Shown here in pieces: positions 42,336-53,206 of a stretch of 64,000 bases of DNA (the stretch's first letter is position 1; each line of letters opens with the position of its first letter). The position numbers were made by a program, and so were the translations under genes. The stretch lies in assembly GCA_023053575.1 (NCBI GenBank), contig JAKZAP010000018.1, positions 17,326,202 through 17,390,201 on the forward strand, written 5' to 3'. The DNA comes from Branchinecta lynchi (Eukaryota > Arthropoda > Branchiopoda > Anostraca > Branchinectidae). The notes beneath the pieces were generated by a model that worked only from the letters and a program-made list of their open reading frames with translations, was not told where the DNA came from and ran no database searches.

Positions 42336-42750
42336 AGGTGTACTCTCGCCGTTCCCCGCGGACTCCACTTGAGGAGTCCCCGCGTTTTTGTTTGTCCCGG
42401 GGACTCACTCCCCGTATTCTCGCGAGTCCCCACGGACGGGGAATGCTTCGATTATCATCACGACCATCAAAAAGGACTCCTTTTTAGATTCGGAGGGGAA
42501 TCAATTTTTGCTGGTTTCGGTGCAATGTAAAATTAATTAAAAATAATCAGAATAAACAAAACCAAAAATAAAGTGGCTCCAGACTAATTTCGTCAACTGC
42601 ATATCTATTTTTCGAACAAAATCCGTGCTGGAAGCATTCCCCGTGTTCTCGCTGTTTCTGTCCGCGGAGTCCGCGTGGAGTGACTTCCTCTATTCTCGCC
42701 GTTCCCTTTGATTCCCCGAGGAGTCCCCGGGGAACGGCGAGAATACGCCT
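42336..42750. mobile_element. PIF/Harbinger-like MITE, complete copy
   Basis: It is 415 bp between TTA at 42333-42335 and TTA at 42751-42753. Ends AGGTGTACTCTCGCCGTTCC and (complemented) AGGCGTATTCTCGCCGTTCC. A TWA-type 3-bp duplication fits PIF/Harbinger, though the termini alone do not prove it. It begins 326 bases after profilin exon 2. Inside is GGAGGGGAATCAATTTTT, the intact counterpart of the F1 insertion site at 44851. Confidence 0.85.
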
Positions 42751-42770
42751 TTAGTCTCCTTTGGTGGTGT

Positions 42771-43314
42771 TGACTAAACTTTAGCCGATTATCTGCGGTT
42801 CGTGACGTCACACGAAAAGTATATTTTCCATTTACTAACGGAACTGATTGTCCCTACAACGGTTTTTAAGTGAAAACGCGTAGGGCGCCTCGCTGGCCCT
42901 TGGGCTCTATATACATATAGAACGTGTTCTAACCTACTTACCGTAGTTACTACGCATGACGTCACGAATTCTGGCTTTTTGCCGTCAAGGCTGGGACGAT
43001 TTTTGTATTTTCCAGCAGAAAATCATGCCACGGGCGAATCCGACCAATCACGTTACAGAAATCCGTAGTTACTACGCTCCCGAGCATGGTAAGCAAATAG
43101 TAACTATTAGTTGCTATTACGAGAAGGTTGGAACGGTCAGCGTAGTAACTTTTCGTGAGGATGAAACGGAAATAGTAACTATTGTTAGAAGGGTGGAACA
43201 CGCTCATAGATACAAATATATATTCTGCAACATTAATTTATCCGAATTTTCCTATTTCTGTCATGACGTCATGAAAACGTCATGGGCCGTAGATAATCGG
43301 CTAAAGTTTAGTCA
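42771..43314. mobile_element. TGACTAAACTTTAG TIR element, copy 2, holding MITE copy 7
   Basis: The termini TGACTAAACTTTAGCCGATT and its complement extend about 28 bases with one mismatch. The element matches 39142-39415 on both sides of the inserted MITE at 42920-43205. Confidence 0.86.
42920..43205 (-). mobile_element. 3-bp-TSD MITE, copy 7, nested
   Basis: Ends GAACGTGTTCTAACCTAC and GGGTGGAACACGCTC with exact ATA duplications (42917-42919, 43206-43208). The uninterrupted homologue TATATATAGATACAA at 39304 directly confirms a 3-bp duplication. Confidence 0.93.
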
Positions 43315-43465
43315 GTTCCCTTTTTGGTGACTTGGTCCTTCTGTTGTTAGCCATTGATAAGAAAGAATGTGCAGTGACGTAAAATTAAATATTTGAAGAC
43401 CCCAATCTTAGCATGCTTTATTTCCTTAGACTTATTTACCTTATATTGCGCTTGTAAGCAATAAA

Positions 43466-43759
43466 GAGCGTGTTCCACTCTATTTACACAAGTTAGTACG
43501 CATGACGTCACGAATTTTGGCTTCTTGGCGTCAAGGCTGGGACGCATTTTTAAATCTTAGGTAAAATATTGCTCCGCGGGGTAATCCGGCCAATCACATT
43601 ACAGAAATTCGTAGTTAACACGCTTGCTACGCTCCCGAGCATGGTAAGCAAATAGTTTTATATCGAAAAGGTTGGAACGATTGGCGTAGTAACTTTTCGT
43701 GAGGCTGGAATGGAGTTAGTAACTAATAATTACTATTGTCGGAAGGGTGGAACACGCTC
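43466..43759 (-). mobile_element. 3-bp-TSD MITE, copy 8
   Basis: Ends GAGCGTGTTCCACTCTATTT and GGGTGGAACACGCTC with exact AAA duplications (43463-43465, 43760-43762). More diverged than copies 5 and 6. Confidence 0.9.
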
Positions 43760-43809
43760 AAAGAGACGGTATCCCGAATTCCCGATAAGTAGAGCAGTAG
43801 CGCACTTCT

Positions 43810-44060
43810 TTGTTGCGATAAGTCAGCTGCATTTTATTAGATCTATAGTTTATATATCCGTTTTGCACCGTCAAATATGATTCGCAGTCAGCTTGGGCCG
43901 AAGGAATATCTATTTTTTTTTATTCAGATTGTTTTTAATTAACTTTACATTACACCAACACCAACAGAAATAGATTCCCCTCCGAATATGAAAGGGAGTC
44001 TTTTTTGGTGATGGTGGTGATAATCGGAGCTTTCCCGATAAGTACGAGCAGTAGCTCACT
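43810..44060. mobile_element. Fold-back fragment joined to a partial Harbinger-like MITE
   Basis: 43815-43908 carries the complement of the fold-back left arm (CCGTTTTGCACCGTCAAATA, GCAGTCAGCTTGGGCC). 43915-44050 is an inverted partial copy of the Harbinger-like interior (TTACATTACACCAACACCAA, GATTCCCCTCCGAATATGAA). It supplies a second view of the F1 target region before insertion. Confidence 0.68.
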
Positions 44061-44675
44061 TCTTTGTTGCGCTTATCGAGCCCGTTCCCTCTGGTGCCAG
44101 TCGTTCCAGACAGGCTATTCTATAAACGGACAACGGACAGCTCTAGTAGAGACAAAGGGATGAGGTACACGAGAACAGATAATATTATTTAGTGTCAATA
44201 GTTTCGTGTTAAATTTCGACGAAAAGCCTTGCGTTTTTCTACTGACTTTCTCCGCAACTGGCCTATAATAGAGAGAAAAACAAACCCGCTGTTTGAGAAC
44301 CTATTAGCTTCCGATACGTCACTGTCATGATTAATTGACAACGATTGAAGATAAGGTAAGAACGTCAAATGGGCTGACGTCATTGAGTTTTGCCCTACAA
44401 TGTCGCAAATACAAATGATCAGTCCTTCAGATCTACTTAAAAAATCATGTAAACTGCCTGCTACACCTTCTGTAGTAAAGTACAGGGGTTTCTGGATAGA
44501 CATGGAAGCGGTCAATCCTAGGCTAGGTTCGCTTCTACTGGATCTCTTCTAGCCTACTGTCGAAAGCACTATTTACTGGTAGCTGACCTCTTATAGTGCT
44601 GATAGACAAGTTTTCCAGTCGTATTTTTTTGTTTCATTCAAAACTCGATTTTTTTGCTCAATTTGTTTGCTCGAC
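44061..44675. other. Profilin intron 2, nothing recognised
   Basis: No repeat pair or exon was found. Confidence 0.35.
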
Positions 44676-44850
44676 TTAAGGCGTGTTCTCGCCGTCCCCC
44701 GAGGACTCCTTTTGAGGAGTCTCAGCGTTTTTGTTTGTCCAGTCACTACTTCTCGTATTCTCGCGAGTCCCCACGGACGGCGAATGCTCCGATTATCACC
44801 ACCATCATCAAAAGGACTCCCTTTCATATTCGGAGGGGAGTCGATTTTTT

Positions 44851-47030
44851 ATGGCACTTGCCCTTCGGCCAAGTGCCATATAGCGATCGCAATTTCTGTC
44901 CGTCCGTCGGTCTGTCGGTCTGTCGGTCTGTCCAGGTTTTGCTAGTTCGGGCACTTCCAGATAAGCTAGGACGATAAAACTTGGCAAGCGTATCAGGGAC
45001 CCCAAATGATTAAGTTGGAAATAGTCACTTCCCCGATCCGAGCACCGTGGGGGGAGTGGAGGGAGGGGGAATCCGGAATCTTGAGGTATTTTTAACTTTT
45101 GAACGGGTGATCGGATCTCGATGAAACTTGATATTTGGAACGACCTCATTCCTCAGACGACCCACTTAAAATCCGGACCGGATCCGGTGACTTTTGGGGG
45201 GAGCTGGAGGGGGCAACCGGAAATCTTGGGAAACGCTATGAGTGGAGGGATCGAGATGAAACTTGGTGGGAAGACACCTAGCAAACACTAGATATATCAT
45301 TGACATAACCGAGCCGATTCGGGTACTGTGGGGGGGAGTGGAGGGAGGGGGAATCCGGAATCTTGAGGTATTTATAAATTTTGAACGGGTGATCGGATCT
45401 CGATGAAACTTGATATTTGGAACGACCTCATGCCTCAGACGACCCACTTAAAATCCGGACCGGATCCGGTGACTTTTGGGGGGGGAGCTGGAGGGGGCAA
45501 CCGGAAATCTTGGGAAACGCTATGAGTGGAGGGATCGAGATGAAACTTGGTGGGAAGACACCTAGCAAACACTAGATACATCATTGACATAACCGAGCCG
45601 ATTCGGTCACTGTGGGGGGGGAGTGGAGGGAGGGGGAATCCGGAACCTTGAGGTATTTATAACTTCTGAACGGGTGATCGGATCTCGATGGAACTTGATA
45701 TTTGGAAAGGCCTCATGCCTCAGACGACGTACTTAAAATCCGGACCGGATCCGGTGACTTTTGGGGGGGAGCTGGAGGGGGCAACCGGAAATCTTGGGAA
45801 ACGCTATGAGTGGAGGGATCGAGATGAAACTTGGTGGGAAGACACCTATCAAACACTAGATACATCATTGACATAATCGAGCCGATTCGGGTACTGTGGG
45901 GGGGGGAGTGGAGGGAGGGGGAATCCGGAATCTTGAGGTATTTATAACTTTTGAACGGGTGATCGGATCTCGATGGAACTTGATATTTGGAAAGACCTCA
46001 TGCCTCAGACGACCCACTTAAAATCCGGACCGGATCCGGTGACTTGGGGGGAGCTGGAGGAGGCAGCCGGAAATCTTGGGAAACGCTATGAGTGGAGGGG
46101 TCGAGATGAAACTTGGTGGGAAGACACCTAGTAAACACTAGATACATCATTGACATGACCGAGCCGATTCGGGCACTGTCGGGGGAGTGGAGGGAGGGGA
46201 ATCCGGAATCTTGAGGTATTTATAACTTTTTAACGGGTGACCGGATCTCGATGAAACTTGATATTTGGAACGACCTCATGCCTCAGACGACCCACTTAAA
46301 ATCCGGACCGGATCCGGTGACTTTTGGGGGGAGCTGGAGGGGCAACCGGAAATCTTGAGAAACAACGTGAGTGGAGGGATCGAGATGAAACTTGGTGTGA
46401 AGATACATCATTGACATAACCGAGCCAATTCGGGCACTGTGGGGGGAGTGGAGGGAGGGGGAATCCGGAATCTTGAGGTATTTATAACTTTTGAACGGGT
46501 GATCGGATCTCGATGGAACTTGATATTTGGAAAGGCCTCATGCCTCAGATGACCGACTTAAAATCCGGACCGGATCCGGTGACTTTTGGGGGAGCTGGAG
46601 GGGTTAACCGGAAATCTTGGGAAACGCTATGAGTGGAGGGATCGAGATGAAACTTGGTGGGAAGACACCTAGCAAACACTAGATACATCATTGACATGAC
46701 CGAGCCAATTCGGGCACTGTTGGGGGAGTGGAGGGAGAGGGAATCCGGAATCTTGAGGTATTTATAACTTTTGAACGGGTGACCGGATCTCGATGAAACT
46801 TGATATTTGGAAAGACCTCATGCCTCAGACGACCCACTTAAAATCCGGACCGGATCCGGTGACTTTTGGGGGGAGCTGGAGGGGAGAACCGGAAATATTG
46901 GAAAACGCTATGAGTGGAGGGATCGAGATGAAACTTGGTGGGAAGACACCTAGCAAACACTAGATATATCATTGACATAACCGAGCCGTGCCTACTCGTA
47001 ACAAGTGCCATATGAGCTCGTAGCTCTTGT
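44851..47030 (+). mobile_element. Family F1 Helentron-like element, best copy
   Basis: It starts with a perfect hairpin (11-bp arms TATGGCACTTG/CAAGTGCCATA including the T at 44850, loop 44861-44869). GTCCGTCCGTCGGTCTGTCG then lies 25-45 bases inside. It ends CAAGTGCCATATGAGCTCGT and AGCTCTTGTTTT. Both ends share CAAGTGCCATAT. The insertion lies in a T-run with no duplication: outside sequence GGGAGTCGATTTTTT and TTTTTGGTGTTGGTGCAGTG is contiguous in related copies at 42494 and 43965. No Rep/helicase is encoded. Insertion between Ts, a terminal hairpin, shared subterminal sequence and central tandem repeats fit the non-autonomous Helentron (HINE) type. Confidence 0.83.
45030..46990 (+). repeat. 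Seven tandem units of about 263-285 bp inside F1
   Basis: Each unit has a poly-G GGGGGAGTGGAGGGAGG start, then TTGAGGTATTTATAACTTTT, GGGTGATCGGATCTCGATG, GGACCGGATCCGGTGACTT, GGAAATCTTGGGAAACGCTA and TGAAACTTGGTGGGAAGACA. The GAGGTATT word starts near 45084, 45367, 45652, 45937, 46214, 46477 and 46757. Units differ mainly in G-run length. The unit near 46214-46477 lacks about 20 bases. Confidence 0.95.
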
Positions 47031-47091
47031 TTTTTTTTGGTGTTGGTGCAGTGTAAAATTAATTAACAACAGTCAGAATAAAAAAAATCGG

Positions 47092-47505
47092 TTCAAGCTG
47101 ACTGCGAATCATATTTGACGGTGCAAAACGGATAAAGTATACTATATCTCTAATAAAATGTAGGTGACTTACCCGTTTTTTCCAGGGCCCTTCTTGTCCA
47201 GTTCTTGTCTCCAGGCTTAAGCTGGAAAATGAACTTGTGGAAAGTAAAAATTAAAGATTCTTCCTTAAATATCTGATTTTGTGAAGAAAAATTGGTTGGA
47301 ATTAAAGCTGGTGCTGTGATTTCATTCTGGACATGCCTGCTGTTTCTGCTTTTCGATTGGGTCGTCGAAAGGGTAGAGATTCTTCTGCATTTTCTGTTTT
47401 GGAGTCATCTGTCTCTTCTTCTTTCCAGCTAAGATTGATATTTGTCGGCGGCATGTATGGCGATTTGAAGTTCCTGACTTATCCGTTTTGCAACGTTAAA
47501 TATAA
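47092..47505. mobile_element. Fold-back family element nested in the Harbinger-like MITE
   Basis: Its left end TTCAAGCTGACTGCGAATCA and TTTGACGGTGCAAAACGGAT is mirrored by TTATCCGTTTTGCAACGTTA at the right. The interior is diverged, with only part of the CTTCTTGTCC...CAGGCTTAAGC module. Flanking Harbinger-like sequence resumes on both sides. Confidence 0.7.
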
Positions 47506-47695
47506 AACAAAAAATTAAGTGAATCCAGACTGATCTCGTTAACTGCGTATTTTTTTCGAACAAAATGCATTTTGGAAGCATTCACAGTGCTCTCATTGTG
47601 TTCCGTCCGCGGAGTCCGCGTGGAGTGGCTCCCACTATTCTCGCCGTTCGCTTTGGTTCCCCGAGGAGTCCTCGGGGAACGGCGAGAATACGCCT

Positions 47696-48420
47696 GTAGC
47701 TGAAAGCCTGGCAGGTGTCCTAGTATGCGAGCGCCTAACCTTAGTTTTCTGTCCGCACTCCGCACTGTTAAGGGAAGTGATAGGGCTGTCACTGCATCGC
47801 AACAGAACAGAAAATATCGTTAGCCCTTCCAATTAAATAGACCTGCTAGAACACTGTGTTGTCGATACCTGTAGTTGGTAGCATGTATTATTGGAATCAT
47901 GTCGAAGTAAAAGATCGGAAACACATTAGTCTGCTCTTTTAAGCATACCACTGAGACCAGGCTACACGCCCGTGGATAGCGGTGAAGTTAAAAAAAGATA
48001 TGATTAGGCAGCCTTGCTCCAGGCCTCTATATGCCACTGAAGCATCAAAGATAGCGGTAGATAGCAGTGCCATCGATCTTTTTAAGATGTCGGACACGAA
48101 AAACCGCATATCCGCGCATTCTTCTGATCAATTACCGGAGATCACGCCCGGATATTGGGCTCAGCAGACACTGCCATCTGTTGTATCGAAGCCTGTTGGC
48201 AGCCGTCTGAATGTCACGGGTAATTGGATCGTGAGGCGCGGTCTGGAGAGAGGACTGTAGACTTCCTATTTTCGATTTATTGATTAAACTTATACCCGTC
48301 ACAGTTGGTTAGCACGAGGTATGGACCATGACGAAGAATATAAGAACAGAAGGAATATGAAACTTCTAAGCAACAGAAACAAGCTACAACATTCAACCAG
48401 CTTGAAGAAATTCCATCGGG
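47696..48420. other. Profilin intron 2, nothing recognised
   Basis: A 92-codon plus-strand frame (47982-48260) shows no recognisable family and is not called. Confidence 0.35.
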
Positions 48421-48424
48421 GGTC

Positions 48425-48770
48425 ACGATGAATGAATGAATTTATTTCCAAAAAAGCCCGTGGGGCCGTGGCAGGAAAATAAAAACACTCACAAACTCAA
48501 TGTTTACACCAAAAGGAGGAAACCCTTATTCCAAAAAAACGCTCCCGATGCTCCATAGGTTGTTTGAAGAACCTCGCAAGCAGACGAAGGTCCCCAAAAT
48601 TTTCCTTCCCTGTAACCTTACCCAAATCCTCCTCATCCATCCTATTATGTCCAAAAATCTTTTTACGCATTTCATTTAACTCAACATTTGATAGAAAATC
48701 TGGACCTGTTCCTCAGCAGTTCCTTGAAAAGATTGCGTTTGCTTATTTTGGTAAATTCTCATAGCTCGTC
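48425..48770 (-). mobile_element. Non-LTR retrotransposon 3' end with ORF C-terminus
   Basis: On the minus strand the frame encodes VELNEMRKKIFGHNRMDEED, then a short Lys/Arg-rich stretch with LRLLARFFKQPM and a stop. It is followed by a 3' UTR and a TTCATTCATTC-type tail near 48430. The protein aligns by eye with the tail of the fragment at 61640-62075 (ELKDLRKEIFGG, NLGRFLK), so both come from one LINE family. Confidence 0.75.
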
Positions 48771-49650
48771 ACTGTTTTAGGAACAGTTTCGACTATATCC
48801 GTCAGTCAAGGAAACACTATTTAAAACCATCTTGTGACAACTTCAAAAGGGGTATGTTGCGAAAATGGGTACATGTTTGTTGAGGGGCGTCTTTTGCAAA
48901 ACTCGTTAACATAACTGAATGAATGACCTCGCCTAGAACAGGCGTCAATATCAAAATTGGGCCATACAAGGAACGAAAGGAACACAAGGTACAGATGATT
49001 CATCAATGCATGGTAACCACCACACGTGAAGACCCGAATTAAAGTCCCAGCTGTCAAATGCCTGCTTATAATATTTCTCCACTTTACTTCCGTAATAGGT
49101 CAATCCCGCTATTGCTTCCGAAACCTAGAACGATGTATGGCATTTATTATGCACAGTAGAGTTGGGCTTTTGTCGATACCTTTACATATTGGACTACCTT
49201 GGTTTTGTTTCATCTAAAACAGTAAAATGTGGATTAGTAAAATGTGAATGATGAATAAAAAACTTAAATCTGCTAGGGACCACGTGTTTAAGCTTTCTTT
49301 GTTACTGAAGAATGGAGCCATTTTGTTCTGATTTCACTGGCTATTTCTGTTCCTTTCGTAAATTATGTTAATTTTTTCTTCTGTTAGGGTACTTACGTCA
49401 CGGAAGGTGCTAAAGCCTGACTATTAGATGTTGTAAAGTCAACTCGGCAAAAAAGAGAAAAGATTCAGGAAAATTACAATGTGTGGCTTTAATTTGAGTA
49501 TATTTCACTTAAACTGTTGTCTGTGCCTGAATATTGCTTGGTTGAATTTCAGTGTATTCTTTGATTCCGATCAGATTTTGACGACGTATGAAGTAAAACC
49601 CTTTACTTTACCCTAAATGCTTTTATTACCCGCCTTAAGGGGATTCGCCT
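48771..49650. other. Profilin intron 2, nothing recognised
   Basis: No TIR pair, exon or repeat was found. Confidence 0.35.
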
Positions 49651-49651
49651 G

Positions 49652-50165
49652 ATTTTTTTTTAATATCTTTATTATTACTGCTTTATTTCAGTTCATAAGA
49701 CCATAACAACAACAAACAAACACACTAAAACAGACACTGAACAAAAATACAAAAGAAATCTACCCCATGCAAAAGATATCCAGGACGATACCCTTCCATA
49801 CGGGTAGCGCGTAGAAAATGGGTAGGGTAGCAAAAGCCACCAAATCATTATCACAATCTTTTAATCTGCAAAACATATCAGTCTTTTTATCGGCAAAACA
49901 TAGAGCTTTGCGGCGCAGCTCCTTCAGGGTAGCAAATCTTTTTTCAACCATTGCACCACTGACAATGAATCGCCCAGCCAAACGGAAAATTTTCTGAAAA
50001 CCCGCGTTGTAGACAACTTGCAAAGCTGACAGAGACCGAGCATGGGCAGAGGAAACCAGGCCAAGAGCAAAATTAAAATTATTTGTACGTTGGGCGCAAA
50101 GATCGCAAATTTTAGAGGCCTCTCGGCATGTCGATCATGTGTTTCCTGCAAGCGGATTGGGCGGG
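49652..50165 (-). mobile_element. Non-LTR retrotransposon C-terminal fragment with poly(A) tail
   Basis: On the minus strand a frame reads LQVVYNAGFQKIFRLAGRF then SGAMVEKRFATLKELRRK, resembling the region after the reverse transcriptase in Jockey/CR1-like ORF2 proteins (LQ-x-YN-x-x-R/K-IF). A frameshift near 50025 separates it from upstream codons. The 3' end is AATAAAGATATTAAAAAAAA at 49652-49675, a poly(A) tail. It is truncated at the 5' side. Confidence 0.65.
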
Positions 50166-51700
50166 ACTCCAGCTGTGCAAGTTTTCCTAGTTTGTGTGTT
50201 TATATCTGTGGCGAGGTTTCTTCTGATGAACACCGTGCGTTGGAGGCTGTCGAGGGCTTTTTCAGTTAAATTCCATTTCGTTCCTATTTTATCTTTATGG
50301 GTGGACGAAGCTCAAGTTCGAAGTTCTACTGCATCATTTGGCTAATTTTTCGACTATGATTGATAACCAGGAGACCTGGTTATGTCATTTTATTATCTGT
50401 TTTCTCAGTCCATTAACTGAAACAAGATAAGGCCCGACTAGGGCTTCACTAGAAGGATCCGCATCGGAGTAAGTTTGAATGATGTTCTCGGTCTCTCGCC
50501 CGTTTTTAATGTTGTCAAGCTACGCCTTGGTTGTGGTAGCGTTTGTCAGGCCAAACATAATATTAACACAGCATATTCTAAGAAACGGGCCCCATTCATT
50601 ACCAGTGCTAGACCGACCCATCTTTTTCGTCCTAGGCGCATGTCTCATGGTGGTTTCGGAATTCCGCAAAAGTGCCCAAATATTGCCAGTAGAATCCGGA
50701 AGATCGTAAACAGTCGTCGCTTCCGAATATTCCCTTCCGAAATATGAGTGCTGTCAATGCTATCACTGGCTGATAGCATTGAAGGTTGCCCGGAAATTAG
50801 AATCCAGTTTTGCATCGAACTGTGGCTGAACCTTGAAGCACGGAGAGACACCTTACAGGTTGCATATGTACTACTGAACCTGGAAAATAAAATAACACGA
50901 CGAAGAAATCTGGAGAATGTTGACCTGGCATACATAAATTACGGGGGAACATTCGAAATATCGTCGTAGCGTGATCGGGGAAAGCTTTATTCGTGTAAAA
51001 ATAGCTAGGCGCCGCTCAGTGCGGACTATGTCACGCGGAGCCATGTAAGTATTACGTCCTTTTTAAAATTTAGTCTCATTTACGTTTTGTTCCATTTCTT
51101 CATTCGAATGGATTCGTATGTACATACCTCTCAGGTGTACGAGCTTTAAGGCTTATTGCAAATGACAGCATCCGCCGAGTCCAAACTACCTCGACTCCCT
51201 TGAATGGAAGTAGTAGGCCCAGCACTCTTAGAGTTCCTACTTCCGCCATTTGTTCCTATTCTGGTATGCTTGCATAGCCGCTCAATGCTAGAGGAAAGGG
51301 GAAATTCTGAATGCCGCACGCTCTCTGTTCTTCTAGCCGGTTCGTCGTTCGTCCTACTTTGGAAGCGCTGTGCCGCGCTCTTGAATTGGATAAGGGATAA
51401 GCTAATCTGTCGAGTTGCTGAAACATTCCTTTTGAACCTTTGGCTTATACTTCGTTGATTGGAACGCCAGTGTGGGATTTCTGGCGGCTGGGGAATTTCC
51501 GAGGCAGCCGGAACAAGCGCCGAGAGAATGTTAATGTTCTTTCCCCATGTTATTGTTTAACTTCCATCGAATTCTCAGAGTAAAAAAGTAAGAGCCGGTG
51601 AACTGGGTATAGAAGATTTGATCTTCAGTAGTTTCGTTTTGAGTAAACATAAATCTGCCAAAAAGGTGTTCCTTTCTGTCAAACGTCTCTTCTTTGGTGA
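50166..51700. other. Profilin intron 2, no supported feature
   Basis: Several overlapping open frames of 70-96 codons exist around 50475-50969 on both strands. None shows a recognisable domain or intron-consistent ends. A CTATCACTGGCTGATAG hairpin lies at 50760-50776. Confidence 0.4.
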
Positions 51701-51719
51701 CATAGCTTTCGAATACTCT

Positions 51720-51930
51720 TGAAGACTATCTCTCCTTGCCGATGTTAAGTCTCCGGCCTCTCCGGGTAGCTAGCGGAAGAAAGGCAGAAGTGGTGTCACA
51801 GCTGCTGCCAAAGATCGCGTTGATTGATTGACACACGATCTGAGTCGTTGAGTTTGAGTCGTACGGACACGCTTACTCCTTCTTCCTGAGGGTCGCTGGC
51901 GTGTTTTGGACTTAGTCATATAAATAGAGT
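51720..51930. repeat. Dispersed repeat (GATTGATTGACACA/GCGTGTTTTGGACTT family)
   Basis: The order TCTCCTTGCCGATG, GTTGATTGATTGACACACGA, TTGAGTTTGAGTCGTACGGAC, CTTCTTCCTGAGG and TGGCGTGTTTTGGACTTAGTC recurs at 57555-57690 and 59110-59235, and inverted at 57985-58085. Boundaries and class are unknown. Confidence 0.6.
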
Positions 51931-52785
51931 ATTAATGTCGTTTTGTGAGCCTCGGGGGATGTGGGGGGGAAGGGGTGTAGGAGAGTGAAATCATGACATG
52001 AACAGTTTGTTTTTTCTGTAATCACTTACAATATCGGGGTCCTCTTTACCATCTTGTCGGGAACTCAGATCCCGTGACGCACTGGCTGCAAATAAAGGGG
52101 ATGCAGACTAACGAACTTACTGGACATCATTACGAATCCCATTTTCTTCTTCAAAAATCCTTACACACCGGAACCTCCTTTTTTCCGAATAACCCTTTTT
52201 CTTTTGTTTTCCAGTCGCTTTATACTTATGCGATTAGTGTCAAAGTAAGGAACTAATTTATATATATTTTTTTCGATTTTATGCTCTTCGTTCTCGAAGA
52301 ATGATACATAAATGATAGTAATAATTGTTGCGGTACCTGTACACCAGACGTACCTCGTTGTTCTCATATAATGGTCCTTCTGCACGCAGGATTTTCTCAC
52401 TCATTGCGCTATTATCAAGCTCTATTTGTTTTTTGTCGCATTGCCGTCTGTCCTCTTGAGTGACTCACATCCTCGTGATGCATTGGCTGGGCCTGTTGGC
52501 TTCCAGCCGAGCGGCGATGACGCCTTTAATTGCCATCTGTTTCTAAGCTAGTTTTCCTAGAGCAAGTTCGCAGGGTTAAGTTTCCTTAGGGGGTGAGACG
52601 GACAAGACGTGTTGTTGATAGGGTGGGGTTTGCCTGGACGTGGGAATAGAGATAGGAATAGGTTTTACCAAGTCCTAAATATTCTGGCACTTCACGAGAT
52701 GCAAAGGAATGGCAAGAAAATGACGAGACATATGCGGTTGCAAGTCAGATCTGGAAGTTTTCTAATCTTGAAAGGAAAAAAATTG
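51931..52785. other. Profilin intron 2, nothing recognised
   Basis: A partial echo of the 51720 repeat (CCTCGTGATGCATTGGCTGG) lies near 52471. No other feature. Confidence 0.35.
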
Positions 52786-52794
52786 TAACTTTTT

Positions 52795-52985
52795 TTCAAA
52801 CAATGAATAAACCGGATACGTCAGGACGTTGGGGAGGAAACGAATCTGCAACTAACTTGCCGGTTCGTTTCCTCCCCAGCGGTGTCCCTGACGTTCGACA
52901 GCCTGACGAGGACCGTTGCCAAGAAGGGCCATCGCTGCCAAAGCATCATTGCTGACGTATCCGTTTTATCCATTGTTTGAATATG
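52795..52985. mobile_element. Fold-back family element, short
   Basis: Arms CAATGAATAAACCGGATACGTC (52800) and GACGTATCCGTTTTATCCATTG (52954-52975) are complementary apart from two mismatches. Inside is TTGGGGAGGAAACGAATCTGC against GGTTCGTTTCCTCCCCA, plus GACGAGGACCGTTGCCAAGA. The element is about 180 bp. Confidence 0.78.
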
Positions 52986-53206
52986 TTTCCCAGTAAACCT
53001 GGGCCCAACAAGTATTTATCTGTAACTTCTTGAAATAAACATAAAAACGACATTGACGAGAAGTAATCTCACATTTGCTCTTCTGTTGAAATACGAGTGC
53101 CGCTTCTGTTGATACGCTGATATTGAAGCTATGTTGGTTCTTTTTCGAGCGTCACAGACTATCCCGATAATTTCAAATATTTCTCCAGCCCAATGATTTT
53201 GTTTCT

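Larger units (their letters stand above)
44679..47695. mobile_element. PIF/Harbinger-like MITE expanded by two nested insertions
   Basis: The left end AGGCGTGTTCTCGCCGTCCC follows TTA (44676-44678) and the right end GGCGAGAATACGCCT precedes GTA. The element contains the F1 element (44851-47030) and a fold-back element (about 47092-47505). Without them it would be close in length to the 415-bp complete copy. Confidence 0.8.

Noticed and set aside
50475..50969. Cluster of 70-96 codon frames on both strands
   Set aside because: Overlapping frames on both strands with no recognisable domains; typical of chance frames in GC-balanced intron sequence.
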